A stretch of 64,000 nt of DNA from Thalassospira lohafexi (GTDB lineage Bacteria > Pseudomonadota > Alphaproteobacteria > Rhodospirillales > Thalassospiraceae), in NCBI RefSeq assembly GCF_002844275.1, contig NZ_NXGX01000007.1, positions 124,001 through 188,000 on the forward strand, read 5' to 3'. A program made the translations under genes and the position numbers. This document shows positions 55,996-64,000 of the stretch, piece by piece (within the stretch, counting starts at the first letter, position 1; every line of letters begins with the position of its first letter). The notes below the pieces were generated by a model. It saw nothing but the letters and a program-made list of their open reading frames with translations, searched no databases and was not told the origin of the DNA.

Positions 55996-57525
55996 ATGTC
56001 TTCTGTCGCCCCCAAATCTGCCGATGGTACCCCGTCAAATGCCAACGAAACCGCCATTCGCGAAGGCCGCGCACGCGCACGTGCTGTCATTCGTGATTGG
56101 GATTTGACGCGCGCCTATATCAATGGGGAATGGCGCGAAGCAGACAGCCGTGAAAAGCTTGATGTGATTGATCCGGCCAAGGGCGATGTGATTGGCGGTG
56201 TTCCGTTCATGCGCACATCCGAGGCGCGCCGGGCAATTGATGCGGCGTCTGAGGCGTTTCCGGCATGGTCAACCCGGCTGGCAAAGGACCGGGCGGCGAT
56301 ATTGCGCCGCTGGCGCGACCTGCTCGAAACCCATCAGGAAGAACTGGCATCCCTGATTACGCTTGAACAAGGCAAACCCTATGATCAGGCAATGCGCGAA
56401 GTCGTCGGTGCCATCGCCTATGCCGAATGGTACAGCGAAGAAGCCAAGCGCGCCTACGGCCAAACCATGCCCGCCACCCAGCGGGATCGTCGGGTTGTGG
56501 TTCAAAAACATGCGGTGGGGGTCGTTGCCGCCATCACGCCGTGGAATTTCCCGCTGACCATGGTGGTGCGCAAATGTGCCCCGGCACTGGCCGCGGGATG
56601 TACCGTCGTTGTCAAACCGGCCGAAGATACCCCGCTTTCAGCATTGGCCGCGGCCAAACTTGCCCATCAGGCAGGATTCCCACCCGGGGTGTTTAACGTT
56701 GTGACCGGCTTGCCCCAACCGATTGGCGAGGCTCTGACCGGCGATGAACGGGTGCGCATGTTATCCTTTACCGGCTCGACCGAGGTTGGCAAACGCCTGA
56801 TGGCGCAATGTGCACCCACCATGAAAAAGCTGTCGCTCGAACTTGGTGGCAATGCGCCGTTCATCGTGATGGATGATGCTGACATTGATGTCGCGGTCGC
56901 CGGGGCAATGATTTCGAAATTCCGCAACAGCGGCCAGACCTGTGTCTGTGCCAATCGCATCTTTGTTCAGGATGGCGTTTATGATGCCTTTGTCGAAAAA
57001 TTCATTGCCGCAAGCAACACCCAGACCATCGGCAATGGCTTTATCCCGGGGATGGAGCTTGGCCCGTTGATCAACCGTCAGGCGGTGGCAAAGGTCGAAC
57101 GACTGGTCCAAAATGCTCAAAAGGCCGGGGCGACCCTGCACTACGGGGCAGAGCTTCCTGCGGATGGTCACTTCACACGGCCCTTGGTGATGACAGACGT
57201 GCCGCTTGATGCCGATTGCTTTGACGAGGAACTGTTTGCGCCGGTTGCGCCCATTTATCGGTTTGAGACCGAGGATGAGGCAATCACCCTTGCGAACCGG
57301 GTGCGTACCGGACTGTCGTCATATGTCTACAGCCGGGACGTCGGACGTATTCAACGGATTGCTGATCGTCTCGAAGCGGGCGTCGTCGGGATCAATGACG
57401 GCACCACCAGCCACGAAGGCGCGCCGTTTGGCGGCGTTAAGGAAAGTGGACAGGGCCGCGAGGGTGGACATTGGGGACTCGAAGAATATCTGGAACCCAA
57501 ATATCTCAACTACGCCATCGGTTGA
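55996..57525 (+). CDS. NAD(P)-dependent succinate-semialdehyde-type dehydrogenase (GabD-like)
   Basis: 509 residues from ATG 55996, with AAAGGAA 9 nt upstream; the longer frame adds 47 unlikely residues. Aldehyde dehydrogenase motifs: ITPWNFPLTMVVRKCAPAL, FTGSTEVGKRLM, LELGGNAPF (catalytic Glu), RNSGQTCVCANR (catalytic Cys), and EGAPFGGVKESGQGREGG near the end, typical of the GabD group. Oxidises succinate semialdehyde or a similar acid aldehyde. No GABA transaminase is near. Confidence 0.88.
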   Translation: MSSVAPKSADGTPSNANETAIREGRARARAVIRDWDLTRAYINGEWREADSREKLDVIDPAKGDVIGGVPFMRTSEARRAIDAASEAFPAWSTRLAKDRAAILRRWRDLLETHQEELASLITLEQGKPYDQAMREVVGAIAYAEWYSEEAKRAYGQTMPATQRDRRVVVQKHAVGVVAAITPWNFPLTMVVRKCAPALAAGCTVVVKPAEDTPLSALAAAKLAHQAGFPPGVFNVVTGLPQPIGEALTGDERVRMLSFTGSTEVGKRLMAQCAPTMKKLSLELGGNAPFIVMDDADIDVAVAGAMISKFRNSGQTCVCANRIFVQDGVYDAFVEKFIAASNTQTIGNGFIPGMELGPLINRQAVAKVERLVQNAQKAGATLHYGAELPADGHFTRPLVMTDVPLDADCFDEELFAPVAPIYRFETEDEAITLANRVRTGLSSYVYSRDVGRIQRIADRLEAGVVGINDGTTSHEGAPFGGVKESGQGREGGHWGLEEYLEPKYLNYAIG

Positions 57526-58049
57526 GAATTGAATATCCCAATATCGGTCGGGTTGACCAGCAGGATCGATTTTAAAGATCGCAAAACGGCAATAGCAGAG
57601 GATGCTATTGCCGTTTTTTATGCCCGAACCAAGCCATGCAAAATTGTGCAGAAGGACTCCAGTAGAATATCTGGGTGGTTTTTAGCACCTGTTGCCAAAA
57701 AACCGTATGCCGCAAAGCACTATCCCTGTCGTTTTCTTCTGCGCTTACAGGCCATGAGACCTTTGAAGGCCGGGGTAATTTGGAACTTTAACAAGTTTGT
57801 TCCCCAGCCTTTACTGGATGGCATGGGAAAAATGCAGCAAATCGAGCATGTTATTTGTCATGAGACAATCATGCGTCAGGCGCATGATGAAAATGTGTCG
57901 ATAATGTTTCATGATATGCGTCAAATGCATGGGTGAGCTGAGAAAACTCTTCTCGTAGGGATCAACAAACAGGCGTACATCGGGTTCAACGAAATGAAAC
58001 GCGAAACCCAAGCGCGAATAGCGCGTGATGCTTTTGAAAGGATACGGCC
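57526..58049. other. Gap without a supported gene
   Basis: 524 bp. After the terminator at 57583 it has a weak stem GGTTTTT/AAAAACC (57677-57704) but no ORF with a ribosome site. A 135-codon open frame from 57529 runs through the terminator and is rejected. Its end serves as promoter region of the small gene at 58050. Confidence 0.5.
57583..57619 (+). terminator. Terminator after the aldehyde dehydrogenase gene
   Basis: AAAACGGCAATAGCA/TGCTATTGCCGTTTT perfect 15-bp stem, 5-nt loop, T run. A strong, probably bidirectional terminator. Confidence 0.92.
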
Positions 58050-58211
58050 ATGAAAGCCTATCGTGATTATGACCTGGTTGCTATCGAACGCGAAGCAGAA
58101 CGTCTGCGTGCACAAGCGATGCAGCAGATGTTTGTTGCCCTTGTACGCAAGATCGGCGCGCTGTTCGGTGCAAACCGTAAACCGCATGGTGGCGTTGCTG
58201 CCGGCGCTTAA
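58050..58211 (+). CDS. Small orphan protein
   Basis: 53 residues with ribosome site GAAAGGA 7 nt upstream. One amphipathic helix (DLVAIEREAERLRAQAMQQMFVALVRKIGALF) and a basic Gly/Ala tail. The start of the helix recalls short alphaproteobacterial YjiS/RSP_7527-like proteins, but this is uncertain. Flanked by terminators on both sides, so it is a single-gene transcript. Confidence 0.65.
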   Translation: MKAYRDYDLVAIEREAERLRAQAMQQMFVALVRKIGALFGANRKPHGGVAAGA

Positions 58212-58258
58212 TTCAAGCGCGACATAGAATTCCGGTGCCGGTTTATCCGGTGCCTTGA

Positions 58259-58295
58259 AAAACACCCCCGCATTCCTCCCATGCGGGGGTGTTTT
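58259..58295. terminator. Bidirectional terminator
   Basis: AAAACACCCCCGCAT/ATGCGGGGGTGTTTT perfect 15-bp stem, 7-nt loop, after the 53-residue gene. Confidence 0.93.
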
Positions 58296-58371
58296 CGTAT
58301 GTGGGCTTCACCTTGGCGAACCTTGCGGTTATGAATGAGACAGATCACGCATAGCCCGGAGACATCAGCCC

Positions 58372-59169
58372 ATGCAGCTTGCCCATTACGCCTTTGGCGA
58401 AGAAAACCGCGACAATGGAACCATTGTGATTGTCCATGGTCTGTTCGGTCAGGCGCGCAACTGGACGGCGATTGCCCGGCGTCTGGCGGAAAAATACCAT
58501 GTGGTGACGGCCGATTTGCGCAATCACGGACGGTCGGGCTGGGATATGGACATGACATACCCCGCCATGGCCGACGATCTGGCCGCACTGATCAAGGATG
58601 TGTCTGACAAACCGGTGCATCTGGTTGGCCATTCGATGGGTGGTAAGGCCTCCATGGTTTTGGCGTTATCGCAAAATGCCAAAGATGCCGGGTTGGTGTC
58701 CGACCTTGTTGTCGTGGATATCGCCCCTGTGGTCTATGACCACGATTATACCGACTATATTACTGCCATGCGTGGCGTTGATTTTAATACCGTGTCACGC
58801 CGGGCCGAGGTCGAAGACGCATTATCATCGGGTATTTCCGAAAAAGGCGTGCGTCAGTTCCTGGCCCAAAGTGTCAAGACCGACAAGGAAACCGGCAAAA
58901 TGGCGTGGCAGGTCAATATTGATGCGATGGCCGATCATTTATCCGACATCACCGGATGGCCGCAAAGCGATCTTTCTGATCAATATGACGGGGATGTCTT
59001 GTTCATTTCCGGGGTCAATTCGCATTATGTCGATCCCAAGGACCGGGATCACATCAAATCGCTGTTTCCCAAGGCAGCCTTTACCAGCATCAAGGGCGCA
59101 GGCCACTGGGTCCATGCCGAAAAACCCGATGCGGTTCTTTTGACGTTATCGGCGTTTTTAAACCGCTAG
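58372..59169 (+). CDS. Alpha/beta hydrolase (YbfF-like esterase)
   Basis: 265 residues. IVIVHGLFGQARNW (oxyanion loop), VTADLRNHGRSG, nucleophile elbow LVGHSMGGKAS with the Ser, and C-terminal GAGHWVHAEKP with the catalytic His. This is the YbfF/PHI-family esterase pattern acting on short acyl esters or acyl-CoA. Cytosolic. The next gene starts 12 nt after it, so they form an operon. Confidence 0.9.
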   Translation: MQLAHYAFGEENRDNGTIVIVHGLFGQARNWTAIARRLAEKYHVVTADLRNHGRSGWDMDMTYPAMADDLAALIKDVSDKPVHLVGHSMGGKASMVLALSQNAKDAGLVSDLVVVDIAPVVYDHDYTDYITAMRGVDFNTVSRRAEVEDALSSGISEKGVRQFLAQSVKTDKETGKMAWQVNIDAMADHLSDITGWPQSDLSDQYDGDVLFISGVNSHYVDPKDRDHIKSLFPKAAFTSIKGAGHWVHAEKPDAVLLTLSAFLNR

Positions 59170-59181
59170 GAGACTGTCGCG

Positions 59182-59796
59182 ATGGTTGACGTTCCCAAGG
59201 GATGGCAGTTGCCCACTCATGATGCGATCCGGGTCGAGGACATCGAATGTCTGTCGGATAACTGGTATCATCTTTATCGCGTGACGTTTGACCTGCGCCG
59301 CCAAAATGGTGAATGGCAACGACAGCAACGCGAAGCCTATGACCGGGGCAATGGGGCGGGAATTTTGCTGTATAACCGTGCGGACCGCACGGTGATCCTG
59401 ACCCGGCAATTTCGTCTGCCATCATTTGTAAATGGCACCCAAGACGGCATGCTGATCGAAGTCCCGGCAGGTTTACTTGATGACCGCGATCCGGCGGCCG
59501 CGGTGATTGCCGAAGTGCAGGAAGAAACCGGCTATAAAATCGGCAAGCCGCAAAAGCTGTTTGACCTTTTCATGAGCCCGGGCTCGGTAACCGAACGCCT
59601 GCATCTGTTTATGGCCGAAGTCACCAAGGAACATCGAACCAGCAAGGGTGGCGGCCTTCATGAGGAGGGCGAGGATATCCACGTTCTCGAAACCCCGTTT
59701 GAAGACGCCCTTGCCATGGTGGCTGATGGTCGCATTCGGGACGCCAAAACAGTGATCCTGCTACAGCATGCCCAATTGGCGAAAATCTTCGACTAA
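59182..59796 (+). CDS. NUDIX hydrolase (NudK/ADP-ribose or GDP-mannose pyrophosphatase-like)
   Basis: 204 residues. The Nudix box GLLDDRDPAAAVIAEVQEETGY differs from GX5EX7REUXEEXGU by Asp for the first Glu and Ala for the Arg, as seen in the NudK group; metal-binding EVQEE is kept. RQFRLPSF...MLIEVPAGLL upstream fits nucleotide-sugar pyrophosphatases. Likely cleaves a nucleoside diphosphate sugar. Confidence 0.88.
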   Translation: MVDVPKGWQLPTHDAIRVEDIECLSDNWYHLYRVTFDLRRQNGEWQRQQREAYDRGNGAGILLYNRADRTVILTRQFRLPSFVNGTQDGMLIEVPAGLLDDRDPAAAVIAEVQEETGYKIGKPQKLFDLFMSPGSVTERLHLFMAEVTKEHRTSKGGGLHEEGEDIHVLETPFEDALAMVADGRIRDAKTVILLQHAQLAKIFD

Positions 59797-59803
59797 CGCT
59801 TGA

Positions 59804-60526
59804 TCACCACGGCAGGTTTTCGCCGTCATAGGCATAAAAGCCACCTGACTGTTTGGCACTCAGCCCGTCAATCACGCGCAACATGTTGGTTGCCGCCTCA
59901 GTCGGTGTCTGTACTTTCAGTCCGGATTTGGCAAACGGCCCGGACAGCCCGGTATCGACCGTGCCGGGATGCAGGGCAACACAGACCGCATCATGTTTGC
60001 TGCGACCAATTTCAATCGCGCTGCATTTCACCAGTTGATTAAGGGCGGCCTTGGCTGCGCGATAGCCGTACCAGCCGCCCATGCGGTTATCATTGATGCT
60101 GCCGACCTTGGCCGACAGGGTGGCAAACACCGATTTGCCATCACGGGGCAAAAGCGGGCAGAAATGCTTCATCAGCAACGCCGGACCAATCGCATTGATC
60201 AAAAACTGCTTGGCCATATAGTCCGCATCAATATGGCGCAGTGATTTTTCCGGCTGATGGGTGTCATCATGCAGATACCCCGTGGCATCAATGATCAGCC
60301 GAACATCCCCCGAAAGGTCGCGAAGGTGCTGAACGCACGCGGCAATGCCGTCCGGCTTGGTGAAATCAAGGGCCGGATCGGTCGTGCGCGAAAAACCGAC
60401 AACATGCGAAAATCGGTCGCTTTGCGTAAGCTGGGCCATAAAAGCCTGCCCGATCCCGCCGGTGGCACCAATTACCACGGCAATCGATGGGGTGGCAAAG
60501 CTGTCAAGTTCTGGCACGTTAGTCAT
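59804..60526 (-). CDS. SDR family oxidoreductase (C-factor-like)
   Basis: 240 residues. Cofactor loop VVIGATGGIGQA, catalytic YGYRAAKAALN (Tyr-x-x-x-Lys) and HPGTVDTGLSGPF, which is typical of the CsgA/YgfF-like group of SDRs. The Ser sits in ATLSAKVG. Substrate unknown. Converges with the NUDIX gene (8 bp between them). Confidence 0.88.
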   Translation of the reverse strand: MTNVPELDSFATPSIAVVIGATGGIGQAFMAQLTQSDRFSHVVGFSRTTDPALDFTKPDGIAACVQHLRDLSGDVRLIIDATGYLHDDTHQPEKSLRHIDADYMAKQFLINAIGPALLMKHFCPLLPRDGKSVFATLSAKVGSINDNRMGGWYGYRAAKAALNQLVKCSAIEIGRSKHDAVCVALHPGTVDTGLSGPFAKSGLKVQTPTEAATNMLRVIDGLSAKQSGGFYAYDGENLPW

Positions 60527-60598
60527 GGTCAGGCTCCTGCGGTGATGGTGCTTGGAATCTTACGCAGGCGGTGCACTATTGGTTTTGCCCAATCTGAT

Positions 60599-62470
60599 TT
60601 ACGGATCGGGACTGGCGCTGGGGGGCGGGGTCCAATGCCGGTCACCGTGGGTTTTCTCATCGCGTTCATCACGCATAAGCTCAAACAGGGTTTCGTTCTG
60701 GGACCGCATGGTGTCGATATATCCCTTATCCACCCCATGTTCGTTCCAACGTTCGCGCAGCTTTTCCAGTGTTTCAAAATCATGTGCCCGGAAGGCCTGT
60801 TTTTTACGTTCGGCCCGGAACGGATGCAGGCCAAGTTCAATCAACGCATCACGGCCAAGGTTAAGCGCACTGTCAAAGGTTTCGCGCTGCACGCAATGTG
60901 CCCCGGCCTTTTCAAGCTCATAGACATGATGTCGGTCATGTGCGCGTGCCAAAATCCGGACCTTGGGATAGTGTTTGGCAACATGTTCGACCAAGGCGGT
61001 CAGTTTGTCGCGGTTATCAATCGCGGCAACAAACAATCGGGCATCTTCAATGCCGGTGGTGTGCAAAAGATCAGGCCGGGTGGCATCGCCGTAATAGGCG
61101 CGAAACCCGACCCGGCTCAGGTTTTCGACCACTTCAGGATCATGATCAAGCACCACCACATCGTGGCCATTGGTGGCAAGAAGGCGGGTGACGATCTGCC
61201 CGAACCGGCCAAGGCCCGCGATTACAACCGATCCCGGCGTTTCAATGGTATCGGCCTCCCGGCTGTTGGTTTTGACCATGCGCGGGGCTAAAACCCGCTC
61301 ATACAGGATAAAGGCCGCAGGGGTCAGGATCATGGTAAGTGCCACGACCAGCGTCATCTTCCCGATCAGATCAACCGGCAAAACGCCCATGCCCGATGCC
61401 ATGCCAAACAACACAAAGGCAAATTCACCCGCCTGTGCCAACCCGACGGCAAACAACAATCGGTCCGCACCGCGCAGGCCAAAGATGCTGGCAATGGCAA
61501 ACAGGATACCGGCCTTGATGATCATGACGCCAAACGCCAAGCCGATCAGCATGATCGGTTGATCAAACAACAAACCAAAATCAATCCCGGCCCCGACTGT
61601 CAGGAAAAACAGGCCGAGTAGCAAGCCCTTGAACGGTTCGATATCGTTTTCAAGTTCGTGGCGGTATTCGCTGTCGGACAAAACCACACCGGCCAGAAAC
61701 GTCCCCAGTGCCGGGCTCAGCCCGATGGCCGTCATAAACAGCGCAATGCCAATCACCAGCAAAAGGGCCGCAGCAGTAAAAACCTCCCGCAGGCGCGAAT
61801 GGGCGATAAAGCGAAACATCGGGCGAATAAGATACCGCCCGCCAATGATGATCGTGGCAATTGCTGCAATAATCACAAGCGGTTGCGCCCAATCAGGCAC
61901 AAGGTCAAGCAGCATCGCGCCATGCGCGGTGGGATCATCGCCCGATGGGCTCAGTGTTTCAACCGCGAGCAACGGCAGCAACGCCAGCATCGGGATCACC
62001 GCGACATCCTGTGTCAGCAGAACCGAGAAGGCGCTTTTGCCGCCAACCGTGCCAAGCCAGCCCTTTTCATTAAGCGATTGCAGCACAATGGCAGTCGATG
62101 ACAGGGCAAGCACCATGCCGATGGCAATGCCTGATTGCCACGAAAGGCCAAACGCCATGCAGCCCGCCGCAATAACGGCGGTGGTCAGCGTAACCTGCAA
62201 TCCACCAAGCCCGATCAACTGGCCGCGCATCGACCACAGCATCGCCGGGCGCAGTTCCAGCCCGACAAGAAACAGCATCATGACAACGCCAAATTCGGCA
62301 AAATGCTGAAGGTCGGCGGTTTCATTACCAACAATGCCAAGGATCGGACCAATCACCACCCCGGCAATCAAATAGCCAAGCACCGACCCCAGACCAAGGC
62401 GCTGGGCAAGCGGCACGGCAACAACGGCTGCGACCAGATAGACAAAAGCATGCGAAAGAATTTCCATCAC
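60599..62470 (-). CDS. KefC-type glutathione-regulated K+/H+ antiporter
   Basis: 623 residues: about twelve membrane segments of the CPA2 family (RLGLGSVLGYLIAGVVIGP, FLAGVVLSDSEYRHELENDIEPFKGLLLGLFF), then a cytosolic KTN/TrkA-N domain (SVVIAGLGRFGQIVTRLL...DVVVLDHDPEVVE). In E. coli KefC/KefB release K+ when glutathione adducts bind. The gene upstream is the flavoprotein partner, overlapping by 4 nt. The C-terminus is acidic/basic and short. Confidence 0.93.
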   Translation of the reverse strand: MMEILSHAFVYLVAAVVAVPLAQRLGLGSVLGYLIAGVVIGPILGIVGNETADLQHFAEFGVVMMLFLVGLELRPAMLWSMRGQLIGLGGLQVTLTTAVIAAGCMAFGLSWQSGIAIGMVLALSSTAIVLQSLNEKGWLGTVGGKSAFSVLLTQDVAVIPMLALLPLLAVETLSPSGDDPTAHGAMLLDLVPDWAQPLVIIAAIATIIIGGRYLIRPMFRFIAHSRLREVFTAAALLLVIGIALFMTAIGLSPALGTFLAGVVLSDSEYRHELENDIEPFKGLLLGLFFLTVGAGIDFGLLFDQPIMLIGLAFGVMIIKAGILFAIASIFGLRGADRLLFAVGLAQAGEFAFVLFGMASGMGVLPVDLIGKMTLVVALTMILTPAAFILYERVLAPRMVKTNSREADTIETPGSVVIAGLGRFGQIVTRLLATNGHDVVVLDHDPEVVENLSRVGFRAYYGDATRPDLLHTTGIEDARLFVAAIDNRDKLTALVEHVAKHYPKVRILARAHDRHHVYELEKAGAHCVQRETFDSALNLGRDALIELGLHPFRAERKKQAFRAHDFETLEKLRERWNEHGVDKGYIDTMRSQNETLFELMRDERDEKTHGDRHWTPPPSASPDP

Positions 62471-63081
62471 GCATTCTCCCCAATGAAAAAGCTGTCGGGA
62501 TGGTCGGTCAGGGTTAATGCGTTGGCCGCGGCATCAAGATCAATGCGATCCTGTGTCAAGGCGGTCAGGAAACTGTGCCACTGAGACACTGTTTCCTTTA
62601 CACGGTTTTCTGCGCGCAAAGACCCGGCACTGAAGGTGGCATAGGGGGCCAGATACCGCATGTTGCATAGATCTGCTGTGCGCTCGAACGGCATCAACAA
62701 GGTCCGAAGTTCGGCAGTATGTCCACCTTTGACCGTATAGGCACTGCGCGCTGTTCCGCACGAAACGGCATTGAACATCACTTTTCCGCTGAGTGCGGTC
62801 CCCTCGGCGCCATAGGCAAAATCATATTCGAGCACAAGGTCCATCCATTCCTTGATGATGGCCGGGGCGGAATACCAATAAAGCGGATGCTGCAAGATGA
62901 TGACGTCATGGTCCAAAAGGCTGGACTGTTCGCGGGCGATGTTAATCTCGAAGCTCGGATAGCGCGCATAGAGATCAACGCAGGTTACCCCCTCAACGGT
63001 TTGGGCTGCTTCGAACATGGGCCAATTGATTTCCGAGCGGTCCTGCCGAGGATGGGCAAACAGCGTTAACACACGCGCCAT
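62467..63081 (-). CDS. KefF/KefG-type NAD(P)H flavoprotein, antiporter partner
   Basis: 204 residues from ATG 63081 (GGAGAAATCG upstream; the longer frame adds 36 unlikely residues). Flavodoxin-2 fold: VLTLFAHPRQDRSEINWPM, IILQHPLYWYSAPAIIKEWMDLVL and FNAVSCGTARSAY. Activates the Kef antiporter in known systems. Overlaps the antiporter start by 4 nt, so coupled translation. Confidence 0.9.
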   Translation of the reverse strand: MARVLTLFAHPRQDRSEINWPMFEAAQTVEGVTCVDLYARYPSFEINIAREQSSLLDHDVIILQHPLYWYSAPAIIKEWMDLVLEYDFAYGAEGTALSGKVMFNAVSCGTARSAYTVKGGHTAELRTLLMPFERTADLCNMRYLAPYATFSAGSLRAENRVKETVSQWHSFLTALTQDRIDLDAAANALTLTDHPDSFFIGENA

Positions 63082-63257
63082 CGATTTCTCCGTTGTTCCG
63101 TGGTGTTTTGTGTGGATCGATCTTTTGGTTTTAACGTGAAAGTGCCCGCTTACGAAGTGTTTAGAACCACGTTTAGAATAAAACGGCAATTTTCACATCC
63201 TAGGTGAAATGGCGTCTCAACGGGGTGTTTGTTTCATTTGAAATCAAGGAAATCCCA

Positions 63258-63644
63258 ATGCCATATGTCTTTACCCAAGCCACCGATACCGAAGCCATTG
63301 CCGAACGTGAATGGGGCAAGGCCGACGAGATCATGTTTACGGCCTTCACATCCTGTATCGGGATCATGGCGATCAAGGATGATCAGGTGATCGGCGTTCA
63401 CTTAACGCTTCGCGATGACACAAATGCTGTCACCAATGCTGATATTGATACCGCGATTGGATTGCTTGACGGTGGGGCATACCCGGTGGTGATCGGTGCG
63501 ATCAGTGCATGGGAAGCATCTGCTGCGGCTGTTTATCAGCACCTTGTCGATACGCTGCATCCGGTCGAACAATATGGCTATGGCGACGGGACGTTTGGCG
63601 GTGAAATCGTCAATGGCCGTATTCAGCCACGCTATGTTGCTTAA
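63258..63644 (+). CDS. Small protein of unknown function, CheD-like Cys-His pattern
   Basis: 128 residues from ATG 63258 (CAAGGAA upstream). No signal peptide. The stretch FTSCIGIMAIKDDQVIGVHLTL has a Cys and a His 15 residues apart, which recalls the LGSC...H pattern of CheD and related deamidases (Cys-His dyad). Overall similarity to CheD is weak and no chemotaxis genes are near, so only the resemblance is noted. Ends at a terminator. Confidence 0.6.
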   Translation: MPYVFTQATDTEAIAEREWGKADEIMFTAFTSCIGIMAIKDDQVIGVHLTLRDDTNAVTNADIDTAIGLLDGGAYPVVIGAISAWEASAAAVYQHLVDTLHPVEQYGYGDGTFGGEIVNGRIQPRYVA

Positions 63645-63660
63645 AGGCCCCGGAACAGAA

Positions 63661-63696
63661 AAAGCCGCCCGGCCAGTAAGGCGTTCGGGCGGCTTT
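63661..63696. terminator. Bidirectional terminator
   Basis: AAAGCCGCCCG/CGGGCGGCTTT perfect 11-bp stem, 14-nt loop, between the convergent 128-residue gene and the PHB depolymerase gene. Confidence 0.85.
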
Positions 63697-63726
63697 ATCA
63701 ATTGGTTCTAAACGCGCTTAAAGGAC

Positions 63727-64000
63727 TTATTCAGCGGCGTTGATATGGGTGACGTTGGGGGCACTGCGTGCACCTTTGCCCTCATGATCGTGAAGACGGA
63801 TGAATTCCTTGATCCGCGGGCTGATCTGTTCGCGCCAGCGACGACCGTTAAACACACCGTAATGGCCGACACCCTGCTGCAAGTGATGCATGCGCATGTT
63901 GTCCGGCAGACCGGTGCACAGTTTATGCGCCGCACGGGTTTGGCCCATGCCGGTAATGTCATCGCGTTCGCCCTCGACCGTCAAAAGTGCGGTCTTGGTA
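63727..64000 (-). CDS. phaZ: Intracellular polyhydroxyalkanoate depolymerase, C-terminal end (partial)
   Basis: Only the last 90 residues or so are in the window; the frame is open past the right edge. TVEGERDDITGMGQT, MRMHHLQQGVGHYGVFNGRRWRE and IKEFIRLHDHE match the C-terminus of the PhaZ group of intracellular PHB depolymerases; HYGVF holds the catalytic His region. Breaks down stored polyhydroxybutyrate. Confidence 0.85.
   Translation of the reverse strand, partial: TKTALLTVEGERDDITGMGQTRAAHKLCTGLPDNMRMHHLQQGVGHYGVFNGRRWREQISPRIKEFIRLHDHEGKGARSAPNVTHINAAE

Noticed and set aside
57529-57936. 135-codon open frame after the aldehyde dehydrogenase gene
   Set aside because: It runs straight through a 15-bp terminator stem, has no ribosome site and no recognisable protein pattern.

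Overview
The window reads as the chromosome of a marine-type alphaproteobacterium, most likely Rhodospirillales and close to Thalassospira. This is inferred from gene content, codon use and overall look; no database was searched. Coding density is high. There is no CRISPR array, insertion sequence, prophage or plasmid backbone.

Layout. 1-7.3 kb: the end of a hybrid histidine kinase, a creatinase-like M24 hydrolase, a Rho-N-like small protein, a glycerophosphodiesterase, and a pair made of a periplasmic sugar-binding-type protein and a membrane diguanylate cyclase. 7.4-14.4 kb: the cell-shape operon mreB-mreC-mreD-mrdA-rodA (minus strand), preceded by an exported alpha/beta-hydrolase-like protein. 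14.6-16.5 kb: leuA with a leucine-rich leader ORF. 16.7-22.3 kb: a LysE exporter, a coiled-coil unknown, a cytosolic diguanylate cyclase and two tandem paralogous exported solute-binding-like proteins. 22.5-33.5 kb: housekeeping genes (cold-shock protein, formyl-THF cyclo-ligase, GFA protein, two identical tRNA-Gln(CUG) genes around a GIY-YIG gene, ppx/gppA-rlmE, guaB, an RsmB-type methyltransferase, guaA). 33.6-38.2 kb: small redox and membrane genes, a LysR regulator and an XRE/DUF2975 pair.

38.4-48.1 kb deals with metals. An ArsR/SmtB repressor gene is followed by a heavy-metal P-type ATPase with a clear promoter and palindromes. A minus-strand operon of imelysin, di-heme oxidoreductase, second imelysin and Tat-exported DUF1513 protein follows; a Fur-box-like site lies upstream and a cytochrome b561 gene diverges from it. 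A second Fur-box-like site sits in the convergent gap at 41.7 kb beside a hairpin and may mark a small RNA. 48.3-55.2 kb is an arabinoside-use operon: GH51 arabinofuranosidase, complete CUT1 sugar ABC importer, and an HTH regulator with a beta-rich sensor domain. 55.3-64 kb: cytochrome c', a succinate-semialdehyde-type dehydrogenase, a short orphan protein, an esterase, a NUDIX hydrolase, an SDR, a KefC-type K+/H+ antiporter with its flavoprotein partner, a CheD-like small protein and the end of an intracellular PHB depolymerase.

The least explained pieces are the two signalling loci that pair exported binding proteins with diguanylate cyclases, the leuA leader, the tRNA/GIY-YIG cassette and the candidate iron-linked RNA. 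Many starts were moved inward from the longest open frame where a Shine-Dalgarno sequence or signal peptide decides the start.
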